Positions 1 to 7,826 of a DNA stretch of 36,412 nucleotides are shown piece by piece. Where the stretch lies: the NCBI RefSeq assembly GCF_002246015.1, contig NZ_NOLJ01000003.1, forward strand, positions 19,528-55,939, in the 5' to 3' direction. Source of the stretch: Nostoc sp. 'Peltigera membranacea cyanobiont' 210A (GTDB lineage: Bacteria > Cyanobacteriota > Cyanobacteriia > Cyanobacteriales > Nostocaceae). Each line of letters begins with the position of its first letter. The first letter of the stretch is position 1. Under the pieces are notes generated by a model, which did no database searches, was not told where the DNA came from, and saw nothing but the letters and a program-made list of their open reading frames with translations. A program made the position numbers and the translations under genes.

Positions 1-37
1 CCCCCTATCTCCCTCATCTCCCCACTTCCCACTCCCA
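1..37. repeat. C-rich heptamer-like tract at window edge
   Basis: Pyrimidine-rich sequence with near-repeats of 7 bases (CCCCACT, TCCCACT). It resembles the short tandem heptamer tracts seen elsewhere in this window. No gene is visible from here to the first start codon. Confidence 0.45.
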
Positions 38-121
38 AAAATTAAATACTTTTGAAATCATTCTCTTAATCAAGGTAATTTTCCCTAAAATCTATCAAGT
101 GAGAGCGTGAGGCTATGAAGA

Positions 122-910
122 TTGGACGACAACTATCAAACTTACTTAAATCGGTTAGCAAGACTGACGCTGCCAGAAGCCTACAGATCCCAAGCCCAGC
201 ATATACAGGAATCTTCTAAGTTTCAGCCACATTCTGGGTTGAGACAAGCGGCATCCTTTCCTGGCTATACGCTAATTACCCCGCCGGCAGAAGAAGAATC
301 ACACAACTCTGCTTTCTATGCCAAATTACAGACTTACCAACAGGAACTTTTGCAGTTGCCTGTAAACCGTAATTTGATTGTACCTGTACCTCCTGCTAGC
401 TTCCATCTGACTTTAGCGGATTTAATTTGGGACAATGCTTACCTTGACACCTACGAAAAAAATCCTAAATTTGACGAGGAGTTACACTCTTGTTTAGCTG
501 AAATATTTCAAAAATATCAACAATTGATGACAAACAGGAGTCATCCAATTAAATGGCAAATGCTGGGACTAATACTGATGCCAAGAGCTGTAGCCATTTG
601 TTTAGTCCCCCAAGATGAACGCTGTTACGAGGAAATTATTCAATTTCGTCGAACAATTTATCAAAATCCCAAGTTAATTGCCTTGGGTATTGAGCAGCAT
701 TATCACTTGACAGCCCATGTTACATTAGCCTATTTTGGGGAGGTTCCATCTGACCTAGACCGCATAAGCTTCAGCACCATGCTTTCTCAATTGAATGAAG
801 AATGGCTGTTGAATTTGCCAGAATTTTTGATCGATCGTGTTGAATTACGAAAGTTTGACAACATGACACGCTATTATCGTGAACCAGACTGGCCGATTTT
901 AGCTTTTTAA
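122..910 (+). CDS. DUF1868-like protein of the 2H phosphoesterase superfamily
   Basis: A 262-residue soluble protein with the two H-x-T signatures of the 2H (LigT/cyclic phosphodiesterase-like) fold: HLTLADL near residue 97 and HVTLAYFG near residue 200. Superfamily members hydrolyse or form 2',3'-cyclic phosphate or 2'-5' bonds, but the substrate here is unknown. The chosen start is TTG, with GAGG nine bases upstream. An ATG at 115 lies in another frame and opens only a short overlapping reading frame. There is no signal peptide or membrane segment. The gene stands alone, followed by a heptamer repeat tract. The fold assignment is fairly sure. The DUF1868 name is from memory of that family and less certain. 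Confidence 0.72.
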   Translation: MDDNYQTYLNRLARLTLPEAYRSQAQHIQESSKFQPHSGLRQAASFPGYTLITPPAEEESHNSAFYAKLQTYQQELLQLPVNRNLIVPVPPASFHLTLADLIWDNAYLDTYEKNPKFDEELHSCLAEIFQKYQQLMTNRSHPIKWQMLGLILMPRAVAICLVPQDERCYEEIIQFRRTIYQNPKLIALGIEQHYHLTAHVTLAYFGEVPSDLDRISFSTMLSQLNEEWLLNLPEFLIDRVELRKFDNMTRYYREPDWPILAF

Positions 911-916
911 GTAATT

Positions 917-972
917 AGTTAGTAGTTAGTAGTCAGTAGTTTCCACTCACTCACTGACAACTGACTACTAAT
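917..972. repeat. STRR tract, eight 7-base units
   Basis: Read in a strict 7-base register the tract is AGTTAGT twice, AGTCAGT, AGTTTCC, ACTCACT, CACTGAC, AACTGAC, TACTAAT. The right half is roughly the reverse complement of the left half, so the tract can fold into a hairpin. This is the form of short tandemly repeated repetitive sequences known from heterocystous cyanobacteria. It lies seven bases after the phosphoesterase stop codon. Confidence 0.8.
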
Positions 973-1062
973 GATTAGTTATGTCTGCCTTTTTGAAAGA
1001 ATTAGGATATACCCAAGAGTAAAGACGCTAAAATTTACAGATGTTGACAACGGGTTAGATTG

Positions 1063-1314
1063 ATGAGTCCGTCACTTGAAAAAATTTTAAGCGAGATTGA
1101 GCAACTGACTCCAGAAGACCAATTGACGGTAATGGGGCATTTGGTAGAGCGCATAAAAAAGCATATTAATCAAGCCCAACCAAAACGCAAGTGGAGCGAT
1201 TTGAAGGGTATGGCTCCCTATCCGCTATTGGGTGAGGATGCTCAGGAATGGGTTTCGCGGACTCGACAAGAAGGAGATGAGCATCGAGAACGGTTGTTGC
1301 GAGGAGAGGAATGA
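1063..1314 (+). CDS. VapB-like antitoxin of a type II TA pair
   Basis: A small protein of 83 residues. The N-terminal half is predicted helical (LEKILSEIEQLTPEDQLTVMGHLVERI), and the C-terminus is charged and Arg/Glu rich, as expected for a toxin-wrapping antitoxin tail. Its stop codon overlaps the start of the downstream PIN-domain gene as ATGA, the classic translational coupling of vapBC operons. An in-frame TTG lies one codon upstream of the ATG chosen here. The protein type is common beside PIN toxins in cyanobacteria and is called antitoxin mainly from that context. Because the partner toxin carries a stop codon, this antitoxin may now be an orphan. Confidence 0.7.
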   Translation: MSPSLEKILSEIEQLTPEDQLTVMGHLVERIKKHINQAQPKRKWSDLKGMAPYPLLGEDAQEWVSRTRQEGDEHRERLLRGEE

Positions 1315-1760
1315 AGATTAGTGATGCATTAGCTAATGTTTCTCGCTTGTTTCTCGATACAGCACCCGTAATTTATTTTGTAGAACGCAATCCGCAGTTT
1401 GTGGATTTAGTCGATTCAATTTTTGAGCGATTGTCAACTGACATTACAGCAGTAGCATCTGGGATAACGTTATCAGAGTGCTTGGTAGGTGCTATACGTC
1501 TGGGGTTAGCTGACTTAGAGCAAGCTTTTGTCGATGTGTTGCAACAATAACAAGTGGTTTTTGTGGAGATTAATGCTGCTATTGCGCGAGAAGCTGCGAG
1601 AATTCGGGTACGTTATAACCTTCAGTTACCCGATGCGTTGCAGGTGGCGGCGGCAATAATTGCTGGTTGTGAGGCGTTTTTGACCAATGATGCAGCTTTG
1701 AAGCGGGTAACGGAGTTAACGGTTTTGGTGGTGTGTGAGTTGGAAAGCGAGAACCCGTAA
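1311..1760 (+). pseudogene. VapC-like PIN-domain toxin interrupted by an in-frame TAA
   Basis: The frame opened at the ATGA overlap reads 79 residues, stops at TAA (1548-1550), and continues in exactly the same frame to 1760. Joined, it gives a normal-sized PIN protein of about 149 codons. The N-part holds the first acidic residue (LFLDTAPVIYF) and the conserved Glu (GITLSECLVG). The C-part holds the later acidic residues (LQLPDAL and FLTNDAAL). All PIN catalytic acids are therefore present but split by the stop. The flanking codons are CAA CAA TAA CAA, so one C-to-T change in a Gln codon explains it. PIN toxins are Mg-dependent RNases. A separate C-terminal product from GTG 1554 is possible but has no evident ribosome binding site. 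Confidence 0.85.
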
Positions 1761-1904
1761 CATACGCCCTTGGCGATCGCTTACAGTGCTGGTTGAAGTG
1801 GTTAGCAGTAATTGTCTAAAATAATTAGCTCAAAGATAAATCCTATGATTTTGTCTTATAGGTAAAGCTAGCTTTTTGTCAATGCTCTAAACAAAATCTC
1901 CAGC

Positions 1905-2690
1905 CTAAAATTTCGGTTGTTGATAACCGAGGTAAATTGCTTCTAAAAAAACATCAGGCGTAACAGCTTCTGGCAATTTTTCTAAATTAATAATAGCTTT
2001 AACTTGCTCGGCTAGCTTTAGAGATAGTGAGGCTCTTGCCTTTAACGACATTGCGCCACGTCGCTGTAAATACTCACGAATAACAGCAAAATCATCTGGC
2101 ATCAATTGCGATAAATCAGCAATTTCGATTAACTGTTCATGAAGTCCTTTTGCTTGTTCTGAAATTGTCAATGTTGCAGATGCAGTGGGTGCTTGGGCTT
2201 GAATGACAATTGTGCCAGCAGCCAAATCACCTAAGCGCTTTTCGCGGCTACCCAGCATAATTAAAAAAGCACCGATAAACAAAGTTTCATCAAAGGGCCG
2301 CAGTAAAGCACGTAGCGTTGCTTGTTGTAACCCGATCAGTCTACCATCATCTCGAACTACACGAATTTTAGCAAAGCGTTTACCAGGAGTTTGCCCAAAC
2401 CATAAGGTTTCAAAAAATACAAAATAACCGATGTAAATTGCAAAGGCGATAATGAAGAAAATTGCTAACAACCAAATATCTAAACTTGTTAAATTTTTAA
2501 AAAAATATTCAACAAAATTTAACAGCTGTGTCGAGAAGACACTCCAAGTAAGGACAAACAGAAGCAAAGTTACACCCAACACTGTATAGTCAATAAGGAG
2601 TGCCAAAGCTCGATTACCGATTCCCGCTAGAGTAAATTCCAACTCTACGCTTTCTGGAGTCTGGAATGTGATGCGATTAAAAAAGCGCAT
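1905..2690 (-). CDS. RDD-family membrane protein
   Basis: A 261-residue protein with an N-terminal RDD domain. The opening MRFFNRITFQTPESVELEFTL is typical of bacterial RDD proteins. The Arg-Asp signature occurs as GNRALALLIDYTVLG, with a second conserved part at GQTPGKRFAKIRVVRDDGR. Hydrophobic segments lie near residues 28-50 and 70-92, with a weaker one near 130-147. The C-terminal 90 residues are soluble and helical. The role of RDD proteins is poorly defined; some have been linked to ion exchange. It runs in the same direction as the next upstream gene (45-base gap) and probably shares its transcript. RDD and SpoIIM-family genes often sit together in bacteria, as here. Confidence 0.82.
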   Translation of the reverse strand: MRFFNRITFQTPESVELEFTLAGIGNRALALLIDYTVLGVTLLLFVLTWSVFSTQLLNFVEYFFKNLTSLDIWLLAIFFIIAFAIYIGYFVFFETLWFGQTPGKRFAKIRVVRDDGRLIGLQQATLRALLRPFDETLFIGAFLIMLGSREKRLGDLAAGTIVIQAQAPTASATLTISEQAKGLHEQLIEIADLSQLMPDDFAVIREYLQRRGAMSLKARASLSLKLAEQVKAIINLEKLPEAVTPDVFLEAIYLGYQQPKF

Positions 2691-2735
2691 ATTTTAACTA
2701 ATTCAAAATTAATAGAGTTGGATTAAGGTGTTTAA

Positions 2736-3581
2736 TTAACGAAAATCTTGCGAGGGAGGTTCTCGTAATTGTAAACCTAGACCTTCACGCCGACTACGCA
2801 AGTCCAAGTATAAAACAGCTTTTAGTGCTTGCCAAAATGGCATGACTAAAACTCCACCGATCAAGCTTCCAATCACAGAAATAAGATTAACAATCGAGTA
2901 AATAGCAGTACCAGGCTCAAGCCTGATTAGGAATAAGCTAGGTATATAGTTTAATACAAACACCAACGGCAATGTAACGATAAAACCAACTAAAACAATG
3001 CCTTGAATGCGAAAGACTGAGGCTTTAGTTAGATCCCAACTTCTGGCAACACTTTCGCCACCATTGATATTTTCCTCAACTGCTAAGGGCACTTCAGCTA
3101 CTATCCAACGGGAGTAGAACCAAGTTAGTCCTAACAATATAATGCCTGCCGTTATAATTATTGCCAATGTGGTTGCAACTATAACGCCTGAACTGCCTAA
3201 TATTCCTCCTAATGCTACTCCGATCAAGCCAGCTAGTACACCGCCCACGATCGCTAATCCAATATAAATTACCAGTAAAGATATACCTACTTGGAAACCA
3301 ACTCTTAAAAAAGACCAAAGACGTGGATTAACATGGCTGCGGGCAGTTTGAACACTTTCAGGCTGGTAAATCAATTCTCCAAAAGCCAAGCGTGAAATTA
3401 GTCCAGAAATGGCTGCATATTTTGCCCAACCATACACAGGAACTAGAACCCACAAGTGCGCGATCGCAGCTAGGTTAAGATAAGTCTTCAAATGAGAACG
3501 ATACAACTGTACCGCAGCACTGACAACGTTCCCGATACTCAGTGGTTGTATCTGGCCGGAAGAGCCAAAGTTTTCAGACAT
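2736..3581 (-). CDS. Polytopic membrane protein, DUF975/YciC-like
   Basis: A 281-residue protein with about six hydrophobic helices, including a Gly-rich pair around residues 95-155. It begins with the motif QPLSIGNVVSAAVQLYRSHL and ends with YLDLRSRREGLGLQL. That arrangement, a 'sorting' N-terminal helix and a C-terminal Tyr-x-Asp-Leu-Arg, is typical of DUF975 and related membrane families of unknown function. It is likely the first gene of a two-gene unit with the RDD protein, and diverges from the SpoIIM-family gene with an 80-base shared upstream region. No catalytic residues are recognised, and the family link is by resemblance only. Confidence 0.68.
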   Translation of the reverse strand: MSENFGSSGQIQPLSIGNVVSAAVQLYRSHLKTYLNLAAIAHLWVLVPVYGWAKYAAISGLISRLAFGELIYQPESVQTARSHVNPRLWSFLRVGFQVGISLLVIYIGLAIVGGVLAGLIGVALGGILGSSGVIVATTLAIIITAGIILLGLTWFYSRWIVAEVPLAVEENINGGESVARSWDLTKASVFRIQGIVLVGFIVTLPLVFVLNYIPSLFLIRLEPGTAIYSIVNLISVIGSLIGGVLVMPFWQALKAVLYLDLRSRREGLGLQLREPPSQDFR

Positions 3582-3661
3582 AATGGTAAATTTCCCTTGA
3601 AATTACGGAGATGAATTTGAGGCTATCTTAAGCTAAGTTAAACTCAGTGTTCCCAAAATTC

Positions 3662-4615
3662 ATGAATATTCAACGTTGGATTGCGCGACGAGAACCGAAT
3701 TGGCAGCGTTTGGATGCCCTATTAAGGCAGATAGAAAAAAAAGGGTTAAAGTCCTTACGGGCAGCAGAAATTAGAGAGTTAGCGAGTTTGTATCGTTCTG
3801 TAGCAGCAGATTTGGCACGTGCCCGCACTCAGCAAATCGGCAATACTTTAATCCAAAGTTTACAATCTTTAACAACTCGTGCCTATACGCAGATTTACCA
3901 AGGTTCGCGGCGACAAGAATGGCAGTCAATCCTAGAATTTTATCGTTGGGGATTACCATCTGTAGTCCAGAAATCATTTGTATATATTGCTGTGGCAACG
4001 GCGCTGTTTTTACTAGGCGCACTAGTGGCTTGGTGGTATTCCTGGCAAAACCCCAGCTTTATGCCTTTGATTGTACCTGAAAGCTTGATTACCAAAGTAC
4101 GAGATGAGCATAAATTATGGATGGGTTCAATTGTCGGTGTTGAACCTCTGGCATCCAGCGGCATCGCAATCAATAATTTGTCGGTGTCTTTTGGGGCTGT
4201 CGCTGGTGGGATGACGGCTGGAGCATACACAGCCTATTTGATGGTATTTAATGGTTTATTAATTGGTGCTGTTAGTACTTTAGTTGGTCAAAATAATCTG
4301 GCTTATCCTTTTTGGGCCTTTGTGTTTCCGCATGGTTCCTTGGAATTACCGGCGATCTTTTTTGCTGGGGGCGCGGGATTTTTATTAGCAAGAGCAATTT
4401 TATTTCCTGGTAAATATCGCCGTGGAGATGCACTGAAATTCTATGGTTATCAGGCAGTGCAGCTAGTATTTGGGATTGTACCAATGTTGATTATTGCTGG
4501 TGCGATCGAAGGCTTTTTCTCCCCTAATCCTAATGTACCTGATGCAATTAAATATTTGGCAGGAATAGGATTATTTATACTTTTGGTGCTATATTGTAGC
4601 CGCAGGAAAGCATGA
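3662..4615 (+). CDS. Stage II sporulation protein M (SpoIIM/DUF95) family membrane protein
   Basis: A membrane protein of 317 residues from ATG 3662; a GTG five codons upstream (3647) is an alternative start, and neither has a clear ribosome binding site. The N-terminal 85 residues form a soluble helical part (MNIQRWIARREPNWQRL, LRAAEIRELASLYRSVAADLA) that is characteristic of cyanobacterial members. About five hydrophobic helices follow. The central NNLSVSFGAVAGGM and the PHGSLELPAIFFAGGAG segment are the best family markers. In sporulating bacteria SpoIIM is part of the engulfment machinery. In cyanobacteria the role is unknown, and the usual partner is an RDD protein, found here on the opposite strand. 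Confidence 0.85.
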   Translation: MNIQRWIARREPNWQRLDALLRQIEKKGLKSLRAAEIRELASLYRSVAADLARARTQQIGNTLIQSLQSLTTRAYTQIYQGSRRQEWQSILEFYRWGLPSVVQKSFVYIAVATALFLLGALVAWWYSWQNPSFMPLIVPESLITKVRDEHKLWMGSIVGVEPLASSGIAINNLSVSFGAVAGGMTAGAYTAYLMVFNGLLIGAVSTLVGQNNLAYPFWAFVFPHGSLELPAIFFAGGAGFLLARAILFPGKYRRGDALKFYGYQAVQLVFGIVPMLIIAGAIEGFFSPNPNVPDAIKYLAGIGLFILLVLYCSRRKA

Positions 4616-4645
4616 AATGATTAGCAAAAAAATCGTTAGTACGAA

Positions 4646-4987
4646 GTGAAATTTATAGTTTCCTGTCTACTTCAGGGTGTTTTTATCCTCTGGCTAATAT
4701 GGTGGGGAGTCTTGGCACTTCTATTACCATTCAATGAATACGAAGGGTCAAGCATTCCAATTCCAGATTGCGATACTGATGTTGAATTAGTTGCTTGGCT
4801 AAGTATGTGGGTAATATGGTTGACTACAATTATTGTGGTAGGTGTAAGTATTCGTCTCAGGTTTTGGCAGCATCTGAGAATGCTATGGTTCATCAACATT
4901 ATTGCTATAATTTTTTCACTTAGCAGTATTGTGAGATATCAAGAATTGATTCATTACAGTGAGCAGCTTCAGCAATATTGTAAATAA
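4646..4987 (+). CDS. Small hypothetical membrane protein
   Basis: A predicted 113-residue protein starting at GTG. Three hydrophobic segments are visible (about residues 5-27, 48-67 and 78-95), separated by a short acidic loop (IPDCDTDVE). It follows the SpoIIM-family gene by 30 bases on the same strand and may share its transcript. No family is recognised. The clear membrane pattern and operon-like spacing argue for a real gene, but the start has only a weak purine stretch upstream. Confidence 0.55.
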   Translation: MKFIVSCLLQGVFILWLIWWGVLALLLPFNEYEGSSIPIPDCDTDVELVAWLSMWVIWLTTIIVVGVSIRLRFWQHLRMLWFINIIAIIFSLSSIVRYQELIHYSEQLQQYCK

Positions 4988-5430
4988 CGGGACATTCCAC
5001 CCTAAATAATTTAATTATGATTATTTCTCCTTTTGGTACTGTATTTTAGCTGCAACCAAACATTAAAGAATTTAGATGGCGGCTAATTGGCAAGGACAAC
5101 AACCTTTACCTTTTGAGGAAATTGAGTCTGTTTTACCAGTGCCAGAATTTTGTCAGGGGTTACAGTTGACGGTAGGTGATATTTTTGGATGGTTAAAGGT
5201 GACTGCGTAACAAATATTTGGTTCAAGCAAACTTACTATTCTTACGCTGAAATATACCAAGACGCACAAATGATATGCCAAAACGCATCATCACCGAATT
5301 ATCTGATGAACAATTAGATTTCATTATTTACTCACCTTTAATTATTTAAATTAAACTTTAAATTTTTATTAATTTTTAATCAAATAATTTAGTCAATCAA
5401 AATCAATAAGAAAAAATCTTTTAATTTAAT
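4988..5430 (+). other. AT-rich spacer with two tiny possible gene remnants
   Basis: No full gene is seen here. Two short reading frames look more protein-like than random: 5076-5210 (44 residues, ending with LQLTVGDIFGWLKVTA) and 5275-5349 (24 residues, MPKRIITELSDEQLDF...). Both could be ends of decayed genes, but neither is assigned to a family. From 5340 onward the sequence is extremely AT-rich and leads into the pst promoter. A further pair of TTAA motifs 11 bases apart occurs at 5358 and 5369. Confidence 0.3.
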
Positions 5431-5482
5431 ATTTAAACAGACATTAATTTTTTATTCATCATTTGTTAAACAAAGTTTAAAT
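5431..5482 (+). promoter_or_regulatory. Putative Pho box array of pstS
   Basis: Five 8-base elements follow each other with an exact 11-base period: ATTTAAAC, CATTAATT, TATTCATC, TGTTAAAC and GTTTAAAT. Four contain TTAA at the same position (5433, 5444, 5466, 5477) and one has TTCA (5455). Cyanobacterial Pho boxes bound by the PhoB-type regulator (SphR) are direct repeats of an 8-base TTAA-centred element with 3-base spacers. The array ends 67 bases before the pstS start, the expected place. The region is AT-rich, so the periodicity rather than the base composition is the evidence. Confidence 0.68.
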
Positions 5483-5549
5483 ATAAAAAATGTACCTTGT
5501 TTTAAGACTGGAATAACACCAAGGAAATATTCCTTTAATCAGAGGTAAT

Positions 5550-6593
5550 ATGATTTTCTCGACCGCCAAATTCAATCGTGTCGTTGCTACTTCAATGGTG
5601 ACAACTTCTGTTGCACTTAGTCCATTTTTTGGTGCGATCGCACAAGCTGAAACTCTCAATGGTGCAGGAGCAACTTTCCCGGCTCCGCTTTACGAACGCT
5701 ATGCTCGTGAAGTGAAGAAGAAATATCCAGACTTAAAAATTAACTACCAAGCAATTGGTAGTGGTGGCGGTATTCGTCAAGTCATCGCTGGAACCGTTGA
5801 CTTTGGTGGTAGTGATGCTGCAATGAAAGATGATGAAATCGCTAAAGTCAAGAATGGTGCAATCTTAGTACCTACAGCAGGCGGTGCTGTTTCTGTTGTT
5901 TACAATCTTCCAGGTGTTAACGATCTCAAATTATCCCGCGCTACATTACCAGCAATTTATTCGGGTCAAATTACCAAATGGAATGACGCAAAAATTAAAG
6001 CTGATAATCCAGGCGCTAATCTACCAAATCAAACAATTAAATTTGCTGTTCGTGCTGATGGTAGCGGTACAACTTTCATTTTTACGAATCACTTGAGTGC
6101 CATCAGCGGTTATTTTAAAGGCAGAGTTGGAACTAACACTGCTCCAAAATGGAATCTGCCAAATGTCCTCAAAGGCAAAGGGAATCCCGGTGTAGCTGCT
6201 ATAGTAGCTCGTACTCCTGGTTCTATTGGTTATGTTGAATATAGCTACGCTGTCCAAAATAAGCTGAAATCAGCATTGGTACAAAATAAGAACGGAGAAT
6301 TTGTTGCTCCTTCTTTAGAATCTGCAAATGCAGCTTTATCAACTGTCACTTTCCCAGACAACTACCGCGTTTTTATAGGAGATCCAGGACAAGGTTATCC
6401 CATTGTCGGTCTTACTTGGATGATGGTTTACAAACAGTATGCTAATGCTGCTAAAGCTGATGCAATTAAGAAATGGATTAATTGGGTATTGAAAGATGGT
6501 CAACAATATAACGATGACCTTAACTACACCAAAATTCCATCGGATGTAGTAAATCGAGTGCTTCAGACAGTGAATAGCTCTGTCAAGCCTTAA
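5550..6593 (+). CDS. pstS: PstS, periplasmic phosphate-binding protein of the Pst ABC transporter
   Basis: A 347-residue secreted protein. A signal peptide ends near residue 33 (AIAQA/ET), and the mature protein opens with the PstS signature GAGATFPAPLY. Phosphate-contact motifs are visible: IGSGGGIRQ, DFGGSDAAM and the RADGSGTTFIFTNHLS loop. A good ribosome binding site (AGAGG) lies five bases upstream of the ATG. No lipobox Cys is present, so it should be a soluble periplasmic protein. It captures phosphate and delivers it to the PstCA channel encoded just downstream. The gene lies behind a TTAA-type Pho box array, so induction by phosphate starvation is expected. The hairpins after the stop codon may uncouple its expression level from pstC. 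Confidence 0.96.
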   Translation: MIFSTAKFNRVVATSMVTTSVALSPFFGAIAQAETLNGAGATFPAPLYERYAREVKKKYPDLKINYQAIGSGGGIRQVIAGTVDFGGSDAAMKDDEIAKVKNGAILVPTAGGAVSVVYNLPGVNDLKLSRATLPAIYSGQITKWNDAKIKADNPGANLPNQTIKFAVRADGSGTTFIFTNHLSAISGYFKGRVGTNTAPKWNLPNVLKGKGNPGVAAIVARTPGSIGYVEYSYAVQNKLKSALVQNKNGEFVAPSLESANAALSTVTFPDNYRVFIGDPGQGYPIVGLTWMMVYKQYANAAKADAIKKWINWVLKDGQQYNDDLNYTKIPSDVVNRVLQTVNSSVKP

Positions 6594-6633
6594 TTTGTAA
6601 TTTTTAGAAATTACGCAAAAGACGATCCCTCAA

Positions 6634-6693
6634 TTCCCTTAAAAAGGGAAGAGTGCTTTGAATATATCCCCCTTTTAAAAAGTTTAGGGGGAT
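6634..6693 (+). promoter_or_regulatory. Two hairpins between pstS and pstC
   Basis: The first is a perfect 7-base stem, TTCCCTT / AAGGGAA, with a 3-base loop (6634-6650). The second pairs ATCCCCC (6666-6672) with GGGGGAT (6687-6693) across an A/T-rich middle and is followed by TTATTTTA. Such structures can act as partial terminators or RNA stabilisers that allow more PstS than membrane subunits. The second type is also a common dispersed hairpin in these genomes, so function is inferred. Confidence 0.5.
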
Positions 6694-6774
6694 TATTTTA
6701 CTAATTTCTTTCCCTAATAGACTGAGTTAATAACTCCCTCTACCAGTAATAAAAATCTATTTTACTGATTTGTA

Positions 6775-7752
6775 ATGGCAAATTTATCAGATGATTCAAA
6801 TCTAGGCGATGAAAATTTCAATCTAACTACTACCAGCGGCACAAATTTCTGGTTTGACCAAGGTTTTACACAGCTAGTATACTTTTTTTCCGTGATTACC
6901 GTTGCAGTACTCTTTTTGATGAGTTGGGTAGTTTTACACGAAGCTCTACCAGCCATTAAGCAGTTTGGAATAGGGTTTTTGTGGGGACAAGATTGGGATA
7001 CAGGTAATCAGATTTTTGGTGCATTACCCTATATTTATGGAACTTTGGTAAGTAGTGCGATCGCTATTTTATTCGCTGTCCCAGTGGGAATTGCAGTAGC
7101 CTTGGTCACGAGTGAAAATTTTTTACCTACATCACTGCGAACCACCCTAGCATTTGTTGTTGAATTAATTGCCGCAATTCCCAGTGTAATTATTGGTTTA
7201 TGGGCAATTTTTGTCTTTATTCCAGTTCTAGAACCTCTACAAAAGTGGTTAGCCAATACTTTTAAATGGATACCACTTTTTAATACAGAAGATCCTTCTG
7301 GGACTAATATGTTGACTGCTGGATTTATTCTCGCCATCATGATTTTGCCCACAATGGCAGCAATTAGTCGTGATGTGTTAATGGCTATACCTAAAGAATT
7401 GCGTAGTGCATCTATGGCTTTGGGTGGCACTCGTTGGGAAACCATTTTTCGAGTCTTGCTACCATCTGGATTTTCTGGAATAGTAAGTGCAGCAATGCTT
7501 GCTTTAGGACGGGCTTTGGGTGAAACAATGGCCGTTACTATGGTGATTGGTAACTCTGCTCAAATCAGCGCTTCTTTACTCGATCCAGCTTATACAATTC
7601 CCTCTGTATTAGCTAATGAATTTGCCGAAGCTGAACCGGGTTTGCATATAGGTGCTTTAAGCTATTTAGCACTGATTTTGTTTGGGTTGACTTTAGCTGT
7701 AAATATTGGCGCTGTAATCTTGGTGAAGTGGGTTGGCGGGAAAAATAAATAA
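6775..7752 (+). CDS. pstC: PstC, phosphate ABC transporter permease
   Basis: A 325-residue inner-membrane permease with six main hydrophobic helices after a short cytoplasmic N-terminus. The EAA-type loop that docks on the ATPase is clear (LRSASMALGGTRWETIFRVLLPSG, split around residues 212-235), followed by ALGRALGETMAVTMV, typical of PstC. A large periplasmic loop (residues ~145-180) is normal for the subunit. It forms a heterodimeric channel with PstA, encoded 74 bases downstream. The start ATG has only a weak ribosome binding site, which fits expression below that of pstS. Confidence 0.95.
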   Translation: MANLSDDSNLGDENFNLTTTSGTNFWFDQGFTQLVYFFSVITVAVLFLMSWVVLHEALPAIKQFGIGFLWGQDWDTGNQIFGALPYIYGTLVSSAIAILFAVPVGIAVALVTSENFLPTSLRTTLAFVVELIAAIPSVIIGLWAIFVFIPVLEPLQKWLANTFKWIPLFNTEDPSGTNMLTAGFILAIMILPTMAAISRDVLMAIPKELRSASMALGGTRWETIFRVLLPSGFSGIVSAAMLALGRALGETMAVTMVIGNSAQISASLLDPAYTIPSVLANEFAEAEPGLHIGALSYLALILFGLTLAVNIGAVILVKWVGGKNK

Positions 7753-7826
7753 CACTATTTTACCTTGAAATCACTACAAATAATCCAGTCTAATAAAACG
7801 TTTATCAATCAAAATTTCTCAAACTT

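Noticed and set aside
7035..7445. 136-codon frame antisense to pstC
   Set aside because: Shadow of the well-supported permease gene on the other strand.
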